From: Desmonostoc geniculatum HA4340-LM1
GTDB lineage: Bacteria > Cyanobacteriota > Cyanobacteriia > Cyanobacteriales > Nostocaceae
DNA length: 64,000 bases
Direction of reading: 5' to 3'
NCBI GenBank assembly: GCA_019359545.1
Contig: JAHHHB010000027.1
Span: forward strand, 1 to 64,000
A program made the translations under genes and the position numbers. The notes under the pieces were generated by a model. The model was not told the origin of the DNA. It was given only the letters and a program-made list of their open reading frames with translations, and ran no database searches. Positions 46,992 through 55,314 of the stretch are shown here, piece after piece. The number at the start of each line of letters is the position of its first letter. Within the stretch, counting starts at the first letter, position 1.

Positions 46992-47834
46992 TTAAAGTGG
47001 TGTCACCCAATAACTAATACCCCGAACAACTTTATTTTTAAACCCAAATAAAGGTAATTTATCTTCAGATAAACCTATATAAGTCCAATGTGGGACATCG
47101 TTTTCTACAGTTTGAAACCAACCATTTTGATTTAGTGCTTTTCTCTGTTGTTGACTTGATATGCGTAAATCAATTGCTAATCCCCAGAGATGTTGTGAAG
47201 TTCCGGGAGGTGCAACTACACCGAGAATTTTTGTTTCTTTACCTTGTTGAACTCTTGCCAAAGTTTGATTATTTGCATATTTATGCCAAAATCTTAAATT
47301 TGTGTTGAAAGTGCGAGTACAATCTCCAGAACCATAACCAGATTTAAGAGAAATTTTTTCTAGATTTCGCGCTTTATTTAAAGCCTCTGTTGCTGATTTT
47401 TGTAAGTAACAATCTTTAGTTACATCAACATGACCCATTGTTAAAGTAGCTTGAAAATCCTGTGTTTCTTGCTCATTAGCAAAGATTTCTTTTGGTGGTA
47501 ATTTAATTCCTACGTCTGGATTGACAAAGACTGCACCATAGCTCCGTAACAAAATATATTCATAAGTATTCGGCTGGGGAATTACCGATAAATTTCTGGC
47601 GATCGCAGATAAAAAACGCTGTTGATCATTTAATGTTTGATCGGGAATAAATGGTTGTGATGTTAACTCTTTTGAGACATTTGTACAGGGTAATGAATCA
47701 GTATTCAAACATTCTTTTAATGGTTGGGCAGTTATAGCTAATTTGTGGTGACTAATTTCATTACTAGCTACTAATGTAAAAATCATGAAGATAACAATAC
47801 TAATAAATTTTATTTTTTTGAAAAGTTTTCTCAT
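46992..47834 (-). CDS. M15-family D-Ala-D-Ala carboxypeptidase-like protein
   Basis: The 280-residue protein has an N-terminal membrane segment (about 8-24). Its C-terminal domain has the M15/VanY metal-site pattern: SQHLWGLAIDL (His and Asp, about 216-226) and VPHWTYIG (His, about 252). These enzymes trim peptidoglycan stem peptides in the periplasm. Residues 60-130 are not recognised. The start is 7 bases after the TOPRIM gene's stop, so it probably belongs to the same transcript as the ATPase-TOPRIM pair. Confidence 0.8.
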   Translation of the reverse strand: MRKLFKKIKFISIVIFMIFTLVASNEISHHKLAITAQPLKECLNTDSLPCTNVSKELTSQPFIPDQTLNDQQRFLSAIARNLSVIPQPNTYEYILLRSYGAVFVNPDVGIKLPPKEIFANEQETQDFQATLTMGHVDVTKDCYLQKSATEALNKARNLEKISLKSGYGSGDCTRTFNTNLRFWHKYANNQTLARVQQGKETKILGVVAPPGTSQHLWGLAIDLRISSQQQRKALNQNGWFQTVENDVPHWTYIGLSEDKLPLFGFKNKVVRGISYWVTPL

Positions 47835-47841
47835 AAATAGA

Positions 47842-48534
47842 TTAACTAATTAATTTAGGTTTGATTATATTGCAAAAATTTATAAAGCTTTGGAAACTAG
47901 GTAAGTGTTCGTTTTGATATTGAATCCTTATCAATAATTGTTCTAGGTAATATGGCTTGAGTACCTCACCAGGATTTTTTTTAGAATAATTAATGTTTTT
48001 TGCTCGAAATATTTCTTTTAAATAAGCTTCATGAAATTGAGCATGGGTGTTGAATTTATCATACTTACCCATTAGTTCTGGGCAATTAACTGAAATATCA
48101 TAATAACGGGTATAATCTAATAATGGTTTGCTTTGTGGTTGCCTTGAGTAAATGTTTCTGTTTCCTAAAAACCAAGTTTCAAGACAACGATTTTGTATGA
48201 TTAAAACAAGTTGTGTACTTCCCATCTGAATTTTTTCAGCAGTTAAAAAATCATAAATTTCCTCTTGTACACAGCTAACTGTATTTTCTTCTGCATCTAG
48301 GCAGACTACAAAGTAGTCATACTTACCAATTGCATGGATGTCTGCTATGGCATTAGGAAGATGATCGTAAATAATTGAAGGATAACCTTCTCCGCTAAAT
48401 AGATAGTAGTTGTTTTTATTGACTTCATCGTAATTCTGAACTTGTTGTAGTTCTGGTAACAAATGTTTTAGCCAAGCTGGATAAACTTTTCTTTCAGTTC
48501 TTTTTCCTTCTACAAGAAAGTATAGATTCATCAA
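47842..48534 (-). CDS. TOPRIM-like protein paired with ATPase
   Basis: The 230-residue protein begins MNLYFLVEGKRTERKVYPAWL; the E in VEGK and the later DxE-type acids in YFVVCLDAEENT fit a TOPRIM fold (catalytic Glu and Asp-x-Glu), with CLETWFLGN in the later part. It resembles the RloB/DUF4276/DUF4435 group, whose members pair with OLD-like ATPases in defence systems; the exact family is uncertain. It overlaps the ATPase stop by four bases (ATGA), so translation is probably coupled. Confidence 0.75.
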   Translation of the reverse strand: MMNLYFLVEGKRTERKVYPAWLKHLLPELQQVQNYDEVNKNNYYLFSGEGYPSIIYDHLPNAIADIHAIGKYDYFVVCLDAEENTVSCVQEEIYDFLTAEKIQMGSTQLVLIIQNRCLETWFLGNRNIYSRQPQSKPLLDYTRYYDISVNCPELMGKYDKFNTHAQFHEAYLKEIFRAKNINYSKKNPGEVLKPYYLEQLLIRIQYQNEHLPSFQSFINFCNIIKPKLIS

Positions 48535-49682
48535 ACTGCAATTCCTTCCTTGTAAGCATCAAGATTAATCAGTTGCATAAAGGCTTGATGCCTAGATTTA
48601 CCAAGATTATAATCTTTGGCATCTCTAACTTTTACTACACCACCTCTACGAGTGACAATTTTCCAATGTTCCATTCCAATTTTATTGATAATATATGGAT
48701 GATGACTAGTAATTATCAATTGTAAATTTCTTTCTTCCAGCAATAGATCACTTAGAATATCAATACAGTTAACTCCTAAACTATTTTCAAATTCATCAAT
48801 CAAAATCACAGTTCCTTCGGCAGATAAATAAAGTTCACTAATATGCATTAGTGTTCTAAACATCCCAGAAGATATACGTTTTTGGCTAATCCAATTATTA
48901 ACACCTTTTTCTTTTATATGAATGAAAGGATAGTCTGCAATCACTTTAGGCAAATCTTCATCTTTATCCGGTTCCATTTTGATATCTTCTATCTGGTCAA
49001 ATATATCTATAAAACGCTGTTTAATCTCCTGAAAAATTTCTGGATGTTTATTATAAACTAATGCTAATTTTATTTGAATTGGTAAGTTAGTCTCCTGAAT
49101 TTTTTCTAGCGATGAATATTTTTCTTCTGATGATTTATTACTAAAAATTGAAGAAAATATCATATCATCTACCGATACGGAAACATGATTTTGTCCTCTT
49201 GATTGGTCGCTATAAATAACTTTGTTAAATCCATATTTAACGGGTGAAATATCTTCTTCTTGACTTAATATTTCAACAGCACTTTGAAAAGGTGAGAGTT
49301 TTGGTAATTTATTACTCTTAAATATTATTTCATTATTGCTTCTTTCTATCAGAGTTGTTCCATTTACAGATAAGTGTTCTCTCTTGATTTTAAATTTATC
49401 CTTTTCAGACTCTTCATCATCAATGATGAATGCATTAATTTCTTTTGTTTCAAATTCACCACTCCATTTATATTCATAATTATTTGAAGAAAAATTTATA
49501 TCCCATTCAACACCATTCAATGAGCCACCTCTAGCTATTTTTCTCAACCTCATAATAGATTGAAGTATTTTGGTTTTACCAACACCTGATATACCAACTA
49601 AAAGATTTAGTTCAGAAAAATGTATCGGTTCAAACTGCCACTCTAGCTCATGGTCATAATAAGTTATCTTGTTGATTTTCAT
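48531..49682 (-). CDS. AAA ATPase, OLD/AAA_21-like
   Basis: The 383-residue ABC-type ATPase has Walker A in LVGISGVGKTKILQ (about 28-41), a signature-like KRISSGMFRTLMH (about 265-277), Walker B VILIDEFENSLG (about 287-298) and switch ITSHHPYIIN (about 317-326). This set is shared by overcoming-lysogenisation-defect (OLD) proteins and the AriA and AbiL ATPases of phage defence. It is followed, with four-base overlap, by a TOPRIM gene, so the two likely form one complex. The gene is AT-rich compared with mnmG, suggesting transfer. Confidence 0.87.
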   Translation of the reverse strand: MKINKITYYDHELEWQFEPIHFSELNLLVGISGVGKTKILQSIMRLRKIARGGSLNGVEWDINFSSNNYEYKWSGEFETKEINAFIIDDEESEKDKFKIKREHLSVNGTTLIERSNNEIIFKSNKLPKLSPFQSAVEILSQEEDISPVKYGFNKVIYSDQSRGQNHVSVSVDDMIFSSIFSNKSSEEKYSSLEKIQETNLPIQIKLALVYNKHPEIFQEIKQRFIDIFDQIEDIKMEPDKDEDLPKVIADYPFIHIKEKGVNNWISQKRISSGMFRTLMHISELYLSAEGTVILIDEFENSLGVNCIDILSDLLLEERNLQLIITSHHPYIINKIGMEHWKIVTRRGGVVKVRDAKDYNLGKSRHQAFMQLINLDAYKEGIAV

Positions 49683-49944
49683 ATTTATACCTACACAAGA
49701 TGAATGAATATAAACTTAATTATAACTTACTTGAAATGTATACTATTTAAACTCATGATTTTTTAGTAATTAGCAAATATACAAATATACTTTTTACCTC
49801 AATATATATCAAGTCAAAAAATAAAAATATATTATTGTTTGATTGCTAGTTAATTTGATAACTTACTTATTAGAAATATACATCCCTGAAACCACTGGAA
49901 AGGTTAAAATTGAAAAGAACTCTCAATTTGCCTTTCCTGTAAGT

Positions 49945-51867
49945 ATGACCATGCACAATTCCGTTGAATTCCAAGACGCTTTTGATGTGATTGTCGTCGG
50001 TGCAGGTCACTCCGGTTGCGAAGCAGCTCTCGCCTCTGCCCGCCTCGGTTGTCGTACCTTGCTATTGACACTCAATTTGGATAAAATCGCTTGGCAACCT
50101 TGTAACCCCGCAGTGGGTGGCCCAGCAAAATCCCAGTTGACTCATGAGGTAGATGCACTCGGCGGGGAAATTGGCAAAATGGCAGACCGCACCTACTTAC
50201 AAAAGCGCATCCTCAACTCTTCACGAGGTCCTGCTGTTTGGGCTTTACGCGCTCAAACTGACAAGCGCGAATATGCGGCGGTGATGAAAAATATTGTGGA
50301 AAACCAAGAAAATCTGACCATCCGTGAAAGTATGGCAGTAGATTTGGTGTTGGGCGCTAATGATGAAGTCATCGGCGTGGAAACTTATTTTGGTGTGGCG
50401 TTCCAATGCAAAGCCGTCATTTTGACAACTGGCACCTTTTTGGGTGGGAAAATTTGGGTAGGTAATAAATCGATGGCGGCGGGACGGGCTGGGGAATTTG
50501 CGGCCGAAGGATTGACACAAACCCTGAATCGCTTGGGATTTGAAACCGGTAGGCTGAAAACTGGAACCCCAGCTAGGGTAGACAAGCGATCGGTGGATTA
50601 CAGTAAAATGCAAATCCAGCCAGGGGATGAAGATGTGCGTTGGTTTAGTTTTGACCCGGATGTGTGGGTAGAACGGGAACAAATGCCTTGCTACATTACC
50701 CGTACAACCACTGAGACTCATCGAATAATTCAGGAAAATTTACATCTGTCGCCGGTTTATGGTGGTTGGGTGGAAGCCAAGGGGCCGCGGTATTGTCCGA
50801 GTATTGAAGATAAGATTGTGCGCTTTGCTGATAAAGAAAGCCATCAAATCTTTATTGAGCCGGAAGGACGAGATATACCGGAACTTTATATTCAAGGGTT
50901 TTCCACAGGGTTGCCAGAAAATTTGCAACTACAAATGTTGCGGAGTCTCCCCGGTTTGGAAAAATGTGTGATGCTGCGTCCAGCTTATGCTGTGGAATAT
51001 GACTATTTACCTGCAACTCAGTGTTACCCCACACTGATGACTAAAAAGATTGCGGGGCTGTTTTGTGCTGGGCAGATTAACGGCACCACAGGTTATGAAG
51101 AAGCCGCAGCGCAAGGGATTGTGGCGGGAATTAATGCAGCTCGATTTGTTCGATCGCAGGAGATGATTGTCTTCCCCCGCGAGCAAAGTTACATTGGGAC
51201 ACTAATGGATGACTTGTGTACCAAAGACCTACGGGAACCTTACCGAATGCTTACTAGTAGGTCAGAGTATCGGTTGATTTTGCGTTCTGACAATGCCGAC
51301 CAACGCCTGACACCCTTGGGACGGGAAATTGGTTTGATTGACGATCGCCGTTGGAATTTATTTACCGAAAAACAAACCCAGATTACCACAGAAAAAGCAC
51401 GGCTACATAACACGCGCATCAAAGAACATGATGAAATTGGTATAGCGATCGCATCTCATACCCAACAAGCAATCAAAGGTTCAATTACCTTAAATGATTT
51501 ACTGCGGCGTCCGGGATTCCATTACGTTGACCTCGACAGGTTCGGACTGGGAAACCCTCACCTCAACCGCGCCGAGAAAGAAGGCGCAGAAATTGACATC
51601 AAATATTCTGGATATCTCGCTAGGCAACAAAATCAGATTGACCAAATCGCCCGCCAAGCCCACCGCCAGTTACCTGGGGATTTGGATTACACAAAAATTG
51701 ATACTCTTTCCAAAGAAGCGCGGGAAAAACTAACTCACGTAAAACCACTCACACTCGGTCAAGCGGCACGTATAGGTGGTGTAAACCCAGCCGACATTAA
51801 CGCTTTATTATTATATCTGGAATTGCGTAAAACCAAGAGCCAGCCAGAGTTCCCAGCGTTAATTTAA
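49945..51867 (+). CDS. mnmG: tRNA uridine-5-carboxymethylaminomethyl modification enzyme MnmG (GidA)
   Basis: The 640-residue protein is a complete MnmG: FAD-binding [21 protein letters not shown] at the start, [11 protein letters not shown], the conserved [19 protein letters not shown], and a C-terminal helical domain for MnmE/tRNA binding. With MnmE it installs cmnm5U at the wobble base of several tRNAs. ATG 49945 (MTMHNSVEF) is preferred; the frame runs open back to 49843. It is divergent from the ATPase gene, and the AT-rich gap probably holds both promoters. Confidence 0.96.
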   Translation: MTMHNSVEFQDAFDVIVVGAGHSGCEAALASARLGCRTLLLTLNLDKIAWQPCNPAVGGPAKSQLTHEVDALGGEIGKMADRTYLQKRILNSSRGPAVWALRAQTDKREYAAVMKNIVENQENLTIRESMAVDLVLGANDEVIGVETYFGVAFQCKAVILTTGTFLGGKIWVGNKSMAAGRAGEFAAEGLTQTLNRLGFETGRLKTGTPARVDKRSVDYSKMQIQPGDEDVRWFSFDPDVWVEREQMPCYITRTTTETHRIIQENLHLSPVYGGWVEAKGPRYCPSIEDKIVRFADKESHQIFIEPEGRDIPELYIQGFSTGLPENLQLQMLRSLPGLEKCVMLRPAYAVEYDYLPATQCYPTLMTKKIAGLFCAGQINGTTGYEEAAAQGIVAGINAARFVRSQEMIVFPREQSYIGTLMDDLCTKDLREPYRMLTSRSEYRLILRSDNADQRLTPLGREIGLIDDRRWNLFTEKQTQITTEKARLHNTRIKEHDEIGIAIASHTQQAIKGSITLNDLLRRPGFHYVDLDRFGLGNPHLNRAEKEGAEIDIKYSGYLARQQNQIDQIARQAHRQLPGDLDYTKIDTLSKEAREKLTHVKPLTLGQAARIGGVNPADINALLLYLELRKTKSQPEFPALI

Positions 51868-51914
51868 TAAAAACTTCATAAAGGGCGAGTATAGTAGAAA
51901 AGAGGGAGATGGGT

Positions 51915-52046
51915 ATGATAGATGACATAAGTCTTAGTACTGCCATCATTAACAATCCCCAGATTGAAGTTCATTTTAATACCACCCCTCAAGAACTCGT
52001 CATCATCAGACGGGGGATTGAACATTTGATCGACAATCCTGATTAA
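51915..52046 (+). CDS. Small protein of unknown function
   Basis: A 43-residue frame, MIDDISLSTAIINNPQIEVHF then NTTPQELVIIRRGIEHLIDNPD, with a GAGGGAG site nine bases before the ATG. Its codons look native, and it lies 51 bases before the next gene on the same strand, so a shared transcript is possible. No named family is known to me. It may be missed by automated callers because of its size. Confidence 0.55.
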   Translation: MIDDISLSTAIINNPQIEVHFNTTPQELVIIRRGIEHLIDNPD

Positions 52047-52096
52047 AAGGCAGTAGGAGCGGCGTTTCCCTGTCCTAGCAACAACCCAAAACGTCT

Positions 52097-53443
52097 ATGT
52101 TACAACAAGCCACCACCCGTCTCATAGTTCCGGAACCATCAGAAGACTTAATCGCCAACGAACCTTGGTCGATAGAAATCTATGCTGATGGCCTAATGGA
52201 TGAACTCTTTGCGGATATCGACTACATCCTCGATGCTAGCGGTAATCTGGCTTCTCAAACCTTTAGGCAAAGTAGTCAGAAAAGATCGAGCCAGTCCGTT
52301 GACGGGGTTTCTCCTGTTGTAGCAACTGGCACTCTTAACCCACTGCAAACAATCGCCATACCGCAGATTATCTTACCAAACACAGCCAATAATCCAGCGC
52401 AGTCAGTTACTCAAGCTAACCACAAACAATTGAGTACTGTTGTGTTTGACACCGCCACCGTAAAACCAATTAGTAGAAAGCGTCAGAAAAACAGTTCTGC
52501 TTTGGGCAAACTACTGATTGTGGGAACAACATTAGGCGTGGCGATCGCTAGTATGGTCTACTTGGTACAGTCTGGCGTTATCCATCTTTTAAATACCAAA
52601 TTGCCCGAATCTGCTCTTGTATTGCCCCAGCCCCAATCACAATTGGCGACAAAACCAGAAATTGAGGCAGAATTAGTTGACTACATGCTCAGTGCCCTGA
52701 TAGTTATAGATAAGCAAGGCGTAAAAAATCATCAAAACTACGTCAGACCTGGATTTTCCACTCAGGCAAATACTAACCAGATAAGCGTTGCCAACCAGCT
52801 ATCAACTAATAATTTACCACCACTGCCACCTTTAGCAGTTAACAATACAACACCAATTCCTAATCGTTCGGGAAACGTTGTTGAACGCATTTACGTGCCA
52901 GTACCGTCGCCGATGCGCTACGCCCTCCCAGCGATTCCCGGCGCTCCCACACTATTACCACAAGTTGCCACTGCATTGCATGGTTCTCAACCTAATGTTG
53001 TGAAAACTGCCTTGAATACCGTGCGACAAGCTGCTAAACCCGCCACTGTTAATATGTTAGCTGCGGCTGTACGCCCAGACATCAAAGCTGTGGCTACGAA
53101 AACTGCACCCATTACCGTGCGACAAACACCCAAGCCTCTACCTGCATTACCAGTTGTGCCATTACGTGCTGCACTCGCGCCAGAACCAGAACCAACCATC
53201 ACCCAGCATCAAGTGTATATGCCAACTGCGATCGCCGAGACTCCCAGTAGTACCTTAGAAGGACTGCTAGAGTTAGGCAACAAATCTGCCGCTTTGTTTA
53301 AAATCGATGGCGTGACTCGCCGCATCAATATGGGTGAAACCATTGGTTCTAGTGGTTGGACACTTGTAGATGTCAGTAATGGCGAAGCAGTCATTCGGCG
53401 TAACGGCGAAGTGCGATCGATTTACGCAGGGCAGAAATTGTAG
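52097..53443 (+). CDS. Single-span protein with PilP/GspC-like C-terminus
   Basis: The 448-residue protein has a cytoplasmic N-terminus, one membrane span (about 141-162), and a long proline- and threonine-rich region (180-390) containing repeats of TVRQ and PVP. It ends in LFKIDGVTRRINMGETIGSSGWTLVDVSNGEAVIRRNGEVRSIYAGQKL. That tail has the small beta-fold pattern of PilP or GspC secretin-linker domains, suggesting a pilus or secretion accessory role; this is inference. It is preceded by the 43-residue gene. Confidence 0.75.
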   Translation: MLQQATTRLIVPEPSEDLIANEPWSIEIYADGLMDELFADIDYILDASGNLASQTFRQSSQKRSSQSVDGVSPVVATGTLNPLQTIAIPQIILPNTANNPAQSVTQANHKQLSTVVFDTATVKPISRKRQKNSSALGKLLIVGTTLGVAIASMVYLVQSGVIHLLNTKLPESALVLPQPQSQLATKPEIEAELVDYMLSALIVIDKQGVKNHQNYVRPGFSTQANTNQISVANQLSTNNLPPLPPLAVNNTTPIPNRSGNVVERIYVPVPSPMRYALPAIPGAPTLLPQVATALHGSQPNVVKTALNTVRQAAKPATVNMLAAAVRPDIKAVATKTAPITVRQTPKPLPALPVVPLRAALAPEPEPTITQHQVYMPTAIAETPSSTLEGLLELGNKSAALFKIDGVTRRINMGETIGSSGWTLVDVSNGEAVIRRNGEVRSIYAGQKL

Positions 53444-53551
53444 GCATTGCATAAATGTGGGATAAATCAGTTAAATACAGGTATTTCGCTATACTTCAAA
53501 TAATGAAGTAACAATTTAATTGAATACTTAAGCATATCTACTGCTTTGGAA

Positions 53552-53797
53552 TATAGGACTCATATTTGATTTTTGAAATATTACGTAGTGGCGTGGCAAG
53601 CTTAAAATAGTGCATTAACTTTCCTCTTGTGGGATGGGCGTCTCGCTCGTCCGGTGCGGACAAGATGTCCACACCACAAGAAAATTTATTGCAACATTTT
53701 AGTCTTGTCACGCCAGTAGGGTGCGTTATGCCTACCGCATAACGCACCAAAACCTTCGGACGGTGCGTTACGGAAGCTGTAACACACCCTACGCATA
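53552..53797. repeat. MITE-like element, family A, copy 3, interrupted by a nested element
   Basis: The left end TATAGGACTCATATTTGATT and the inner GTAGGGTGCGTTATG...CACCCTACG blocks match family A. A 127-bp element has inserted at 53589-53715. The right terminal repeat is missing, where the sequence meets a GAATTC-type run. Confidence 0.75.
53589..53715. repeat. Nested inverted-repeat element (family D) with GTAG target duplication
   Basis: The ends TGGCGTGGCAAGCTTAAAAT and TTTTAGTCTTGTCACGCCA are near-perfect inverted repeats. GTAG lies on both sides (53585-53588 and 53716-53719), splitting the expected ACGTAGGGTGCG of family A. The centre holds another GTGGGATGGGCGTCTCG...GATGTCCACACC structure. 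Confidence 0.78.
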
Positions 53798-53956
53798 CTG
53801 AATTCTGACTCCTGACTCCTGAATTCTGTTCGATAAAATATTCTGCATCATTAAGAAATATATAGTTATGTTACACTTAGTAACGAATCAGGAGTCAATG
53901 GCAACAGACATCTGACAAAAAGCTGATTTGTTAAACATTCCCACAGAACTTACAAA

Positions 53957-54607
53957 ATGACTCTATCGATTTGTCCCGATCTAACTTCTGCCGATCAGAG
54001 ACTGTCAACTTTAGCGATCGAGCAACAGCCAACTGTTACAGAAGCCGAAATGATGCAGGCTGTGCGTACTTTGTTGATTGGATTAGGAGAAGACCCAGAC
54101 CGCGAAGGACTAAAAGATACTCCAAAAAGAGTGATGAAAGCCTTGCAGTTTCTCACAAAAGGATATCATGAATCTTTGGATGAACTGCTAAATGGAGCAG
54201 TCTTTACAGAAAATGCCAATGAAATGGTCTTGGTTCGGGACATCGATATTTTCAGTTCCTGCGAACATCATATTCTACCGATTATTGGTCGTGCCCATGT
54301 TGCTTACATTCCTAACGGTAAAGTCATAGGACTATCAAAAATTGCCCGTATTTGCGAAATGTATGCACGACGTTTACAAGTGCAAGAACGTCTGACGGTA
54401 CAAATTGCTGATGCATTGCAAGGATTACTCAAACCCCAAGGGGTTGCAGTGGCGATCGAAGCAACCCACATGTGCATGGTAATGCGGGGCGTGCAAAAAC
54501 CAGGTTCTTGGACTGTTACCAGTGCAATGCGCGGTGTTTTTGCAGAAGATGTGCGGACTCGCCAGGAATTTATGAATTTGATCCGCCACAATTCTAATTT
54601 TCATTAA
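53957..54607 (+). CDS. folE: GTP cyclohydrolase I
   Basis: The 216-residue enzyme converts GTP to dihydroneopterin triphosphate for folate and related pteridines. Features: [28 protein letters not shown] (zinc Cys and His), [20 protein letters not shown], and [13 protein letters not shown] (zinc Cys). It is full-length, with a slightly extended N-terminus. It stands alone between repeat regions and is most likely the housekeeping folate enzyme, although GTP cyclohydrolase also starts the preQ0 pathway used for 7-deazaguanine DNA marks. Confidence 0.95.
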   Translation: MTLSICPDLTSADQRLSTLAIEQQPTVTEAEMMQAVRTLLIGLGEDPDREGLKDTPKRVMKALQFLTKGYHESLDELLNGAVFTENANEMVLVRDIDIFSSCEHHILPIIGRAHVAYIPNGKVIGLSKIARICEMYARRLQVQERLTVQIADALQGLLKPQGVAVAIEATHMCMVMRGVQKPGSWTVTSAMRGVFAEDVRTRQEFMNLIRHNSNFH

Positions 54608-55314
54608 ATAGGGAATAGGGAATAGGGAATAGGGAATGGCTTGGAAATAGGGAACGGGAATTAATTTTGTGTTGCGCTAAATGTTTGTAGAGACTACAAC
54701 TTACGCACTTTACAAATTAATCATGTTATGGATTTACCAAAAACCGAACCGTATTGATTAGACCTCTTGCATGAATCCGATTATCCCTTGAAACTGGAAG
54801 TCTGGGGCTATACAAACCAAGCCTGCCTACGCAAGCTAAATATGTGATTTGAGTTTAAAAATTTGGTTTGTACAGTCATAAATTTACAGCAGTTTTCACA
54901 TATTTGAACCACATCCGTCGTAAGGGCACAGCAATGCTGTGCCCCTACCGCGTGGTTTATTTACCTGAAAATAGCTGTAATATCATGTCCGGTTGAAGAC
55001 TTATCATTTAGGAATTATTTTCAATAAGTAACAGGCAAAATCCCTCAAACCTTTGCCCAGAGAGCATTCGCGGGGGTCAACGATAGAATCAGGGTTTCAG
55101 CCATTGCTTGTATCCCGCAAATTTACATTTCTTTACATTTCCCGAACTATTTTTTCCAAGTCATATGATGTCCGGCTAATTAGTAGGGGCGCACAGCTGT
55201 GCGCCCCTACGCAGTCTATTTGTCGCATTCTTTTTTCAAATTGGTATTACTTATCAAGGAGAATTCTCCGCGTCAGAGCGTCAGTCTACATGATAAGTAT
55301 TCAACCAGTAATAA
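54608..55314. other. Repeat-rich intergenic region
   Basis: It begins with an AATAGGG heptamer array (54606-54640). It also holds an inverted repeat ended by TTACAGCAGTTTTCA and TGAAAATAGCTGTAA (54886-54982) with a GGGCACAGCAATGCTGTGCCC core, and a family B right end with a GGGGCGCACAGCTGTGCGCCCC palindrome (about 55181-55246). An ACCGAACCGTATTG string at 54744 looks like a lone family C end. A 101-codon frame at 55053-55358 is repeat-based and rejected. Confidence 0.7.

Noticed and set aside
53957-54607. folE as part of a Dpd preQ0 cluster
   Set aside because: It is 7 kb from the helicase with unrelated genes between and is more simply the housekeeping folate enzyme.
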